A stretch of DNA of 64,000 nucleotides from Actinomycetota bacterium. GTDB taxonomy: Bacteria; Actinomycetota; Actinomycetes; Mycobacteriales; HKI-0501. Made by a program: the position numbers and the translations under genes. Shown one piece after another: positions 62,143 to 64,000 of the stretch. Where the stretch lies: assembly GCA_030840805.1 (NCBI GenBank), contig JAVEDU010000110.1, forward strand, positions 1 to 64,000. Reading direction: 5' to 3'. The notes below the pieces were generated by a model, which was given only the letters and a program-made list of their open reading frames with translations, was not told where the DNA came from and made no database searches. How positions within the stretch are numbered: the first letter of the stretch is position 1; each line of letters begins with the position of its first letter.

Positions 62143-62927
62143 AGGCCTTCTCCGGTCGGGCGGACGGCGTCGAGGATCGCAGGTGCCAGGGCAGGCGAAC
62201 AGACGATCAGGTCGGGCAGCAGGGGGTCCGGCTGGTTGTACCTGAGCGGCGAGCCGTCCAGCCGCGACGTGAAGAGTCCGGCGGCCCGGGCCACCGCGGC
62301 CGGGGCGGCGGAGTCCCACTCGTACTGGCCGCCGCCGTGCACGTACGCATCGACCTCGCCGAGGACCACGGCGGAGACCTTGACGCCGGCGGAGCCCATC
62401 GGCACCAGCTCAGCGCCCAGCCGCTCGGCCAGTGCCGTCACGAAGGCCGGTGGCCGACTCCTGCTCACAGCAAGCCTCAACGCGCCGTCGGCCCGAACCG
62501 GTGTCACCGGCGGCACATCGGTGGCGAGGGTCACGCCCCGGGCGGGAAGCGCCACGGCCCCGGCGATCAGCGTGCCGCGCTCCCACAGGGCGACGTGCAC
62601 GGCCCAGTCGGTGCGCCCCTCCTCGGAGAACTCCCGGGTGCCGTCGAGCGGGTCCACGATCCACACCCGGTCCGCGCCGAGCCGGACCGGGTCGTCGGCC
62701 CCCTCCTCGGACAGGACCGCGTCGCCGGGCCGCAGCGCGGCCAAGCGGGCCATCAGCAGCTCGTGCGAGGACCGGTCACCCGCGGCCTTGAGCGCGGCCG
62801 GGTCGGCGAAGCCGGTGGCCGCGCGCACCTCGAGGAGGAGCCGGCCGGCCTCGTCCGCGAGGAGCCGCGCCAATGCAGCGTCGTCTGCGGCGCGACCGTC
62901 TGGTCGCGCCGTGGGATCGGTCTGCAT
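62139..62927 (-). CDS. cysQ: 3'(2'),5'-bisphosphate nucleotidase CysQ
   Basis: A 262-residue Mg-dependent phosphatase of the inositol-monophosphatase superfamily. VLSEEGADD, VWIVDPLDGTREFSEEGR and the YVHGGGQYEWDSAAPAAV motif are the metal-binding landmarks of the actinobacterial CysQ type. It hydrolyses PAP, the sulfotransferase by-product and inhibitor, to AMP. The ATG overlaps the TGA of the priming transferase gene by one base (TGATG), and its stop overlaps cysD by four. Placement between priming and sulfate activation genes ties it to sulfation. Confidence 0.92.
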   Translation of the reverse strand: MQTDPTARPDGRAADDAALARLLADEAGRLLLEVRAATGFADPAALKAAGDRSSHELLMARLAALRPGDAVLSEEGADDPVRLGADRVWIVDPLDGTREFSEEGRTDWAVHVALWERGTLIAGAVALPARGVTLATDVPPVTPVRADGALRLAVSRSRPPAFVTALAERLGAELVPMGSAGVKVSAVVLGEVDAYVHGGGQYEWDSAAPAAVARAAGLFTSRLDGSPLRYNQPDPLLPDLIVCSPALAPAILDAVRPTGEGL

Positions 62928-64000
62928 CAGTAGGCCCCCGAGGTTCGCACCAGCGCGGTGACCGTCCGGAGCAGGATCACCAGGTCGAATGTCAGGGACC
63001 AGTTTTCCACGTACCTCAGGTCGAGCCGCACGGAGTCCTCCCACGAGAGGTCCGAACGCCCGCTGACCTGCCACAAACCGGTGAGTCCGGGCTTGACGAC
63101 CAGCCTCCGGCGGACGTCCTCGGGGTACTGCGCGACCTCGATCGGCAGCGGCGGCCGGGGCCCGACGAGGCTCATCTGGCCGCGCACCACGTTCAGCAGC
63201 TGGGGGAGCTCGTCGAGGGAGAACCGGCGCAGGGTACGGCCGACGGGCGTGACGCGCGGGTCCTGGCGCATCTTGAACAGGACGCCGTCGAGCTCGTTCT
63301 GCTCGTTCAGCTGCTCCTGGTGCCGCTCCGCGTCGGCGTACATCGTGCGGAGCTTGTACAGGACGAACTCCTTGCCGTCCTTGCCGACCCGGACCTGCCG
63401 GAAGAACGCCGACCCGGGGGTGTCCCGCCGGACGAGTGCCGCGAGCACCAGCATCAGCGGTCCGGCGACGACGAGCGCTAGCATCGCGACGACCCGGTCG
63501 AACAGGCCCTTGAGGATGCGGCGGCTTCCGGACAGCTCGGCGTGCTCGACGTGCAGCATCGGGAGGCCGTCGACCGGGCGGATCGTGGTGCGGGGACCGG
63601 CCACGTCCAGCAGGGCGGTCGAGACGACGAGGTCGGTACCGGTGCGCTCGAGCGTCCACGACAGCCGCCGCATCGCGCTGGAGTCCATCTCGGGGCACGC
63701 GAGGACGGCGACCGTGTCGGCGCCGGTGGCCCGGACGGCGCGGTCGACGTCGTCGAACGTGCCGAACACGTCCACGCCGACGTCGTCCAGGCGCGGGCGC
63801 TGCGGCCGGTGCGGCGGCAGGCAGACCCCGACGATCTCCATCCCGTGGTAGCGCTCGCGGCGCAGCTGGCGACAGAAGTTCGCCGCCGCGCGCTCGTACC
63901 CCAGCACGACGACGCGGCGCATGCAGTCACCGCGGTTCCGGAGCCGGAACAGCCGGCGCCGCAGCGCGAACCGCGCCGCCACCCCGGCGACCGTCACCAG
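62927..64000 (-). CDS. Exopolysaccharide-priming polyprenyl-phosphate sugar phosphotransferase (N-terminus beyond the window)
   Basis: The last 357 or more residues of a WbaP/WcaJ-type enzyme that attaches the first sugar-1-phosphate to undecaprenyl phosphate. A central Rossmann-like region (RRVVVLGYERAAANFC) is followed by a membrane helix (ILKGLFDRVVAMLALVVAG) and the catalytic domain, with KLRTMYADAERHQ, FSLDELPQLLNVVRG, SLVGPRPPLP and KPGLTGLWQVSGRSDL. The frame is open to the right edge, so the first four membrane helices are missing here. It overlaps cysQ by one base and probably heads the operon. Sugar specificity cannot be read. Confidence 0.93.
   Translation of the reverse strand: MVTVAGVAARFALRRRLFRLRNRGDCMRRVVVLGYERAAANFCRQLRRERYHGMEIVGVCLPPHRPQRPRLDDVGVDVFGTFDDVDRAVRATGADTVAVLACPEMDSSAMRRLSWTLERTGTDLVVSTALLDVAGPRTTIRPVDGLPMLHVEHAELSGSRRILKGLFDRVVAMLALVVAGPLMLVLAALVRRDTPGSAFFRQVRVGKDGKEFVLYKLRTMYADAERHQEQLNEQNELDGVLFKMRQDPRVTPVGRTLRRFSLDELPQLLNVVRGQMSLVGPRPPLPIEVAQYPEDVRRRLVVKPGLTGLWQVSGRSDLSWEDSVRLDLRYVENWSLTFDLVILLRTVTALVRTSGAY

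Overview
The window is high-GC actinomycete chromosome. GTG starts and four-base start/stop overlaps are common. Two F420-type oxidoreductases, a DUF501 gene between ftsB and ppx, a SoxR with an actinobacterial iron-sulfur motif and a tRNA-Leu(UAA) of the bldA type point the same way. A sigma-28-like promoter in front of a diguanylate cyclase hints at a motile actinomycete. I do not name a genus. The left edge is a run of G and C homopolymers that looks like a contig end. Apart from intergenic palindromes I see no transposon, prophage or CRISPR array.

Layout. (1) 1-5679: a tightly coupled block of a small reading frame, an S9A prolyl oligopeptidase and two ABC half-exporters, which resembles the processing and export end of a RiPP-type peptide cluster whose modifying enzymes would lie left of the window. 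(2) 5779-13262: a PAS-GGDEF protein, a small Cys-rich protein, a frameshifted soxR, cystathionine beta-synthase, an F420/FMN split-barrel enzyme, two tandem SGNH hydrolases, and a thiolase behind a TetR-type palindrome. (3) 13353-18104: a complete branched-chain amino acid ABC importer (livKHMGF) on the minus strand. (4) 18263-43521: mostly housekeeping genes: a Bax-inhibitor-like protein, tRNA-Leu, NDH-2, uracil-DNA glycosylase, a dienelactone hydrolase without its nucleophile, a membrane GGDEF protein, the operon eno-ftsB-DUF501-ppx, the run mfd-lipoprotein-mazG-DUF885, PEP carboxylase, an LLM oxidoreductase and a large PKD surface protein.

(5) 43678-64000 is the most interesting part: a Wzx/Wzy-type exopolysaccharide locus dedicated to a sulfated polymer. 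It holds a priming sugar-phosphate transferase (cut by the right edge), glycosyltransferases of GT14, Alg13/Alg14 and GT2 type, a flippase, a polymerase/ligase, a Wzz-like chain-length protein with a dead kinase domain, a GH26-like lipoprotein and an APH-fold kinase. It also holds three PAPS-dependent sulfotransferase domains, one of them fused to the Alg13-like glycosyltransferase. The same locus carries sulfate activation and recycling: cysD and cysN (APS), an APS kinase (PAPS), cysQ (PAP removal) and a TauE/SafE permease. No APS/PAPS reductase or sulfite reductase is present. The priming transferase gene overlaps cysQ, cysQ overlaps cysD, and cysD nearly abuts cysN, so polymer priming and PAPS metabolism appear to share one transcript. 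A decayed toxin-antitoxin-like pair sits inside the locus at 59.3-59.8 kb.

Gene functions are inferred from motifs and family resemblance read by eye; no database search was run.
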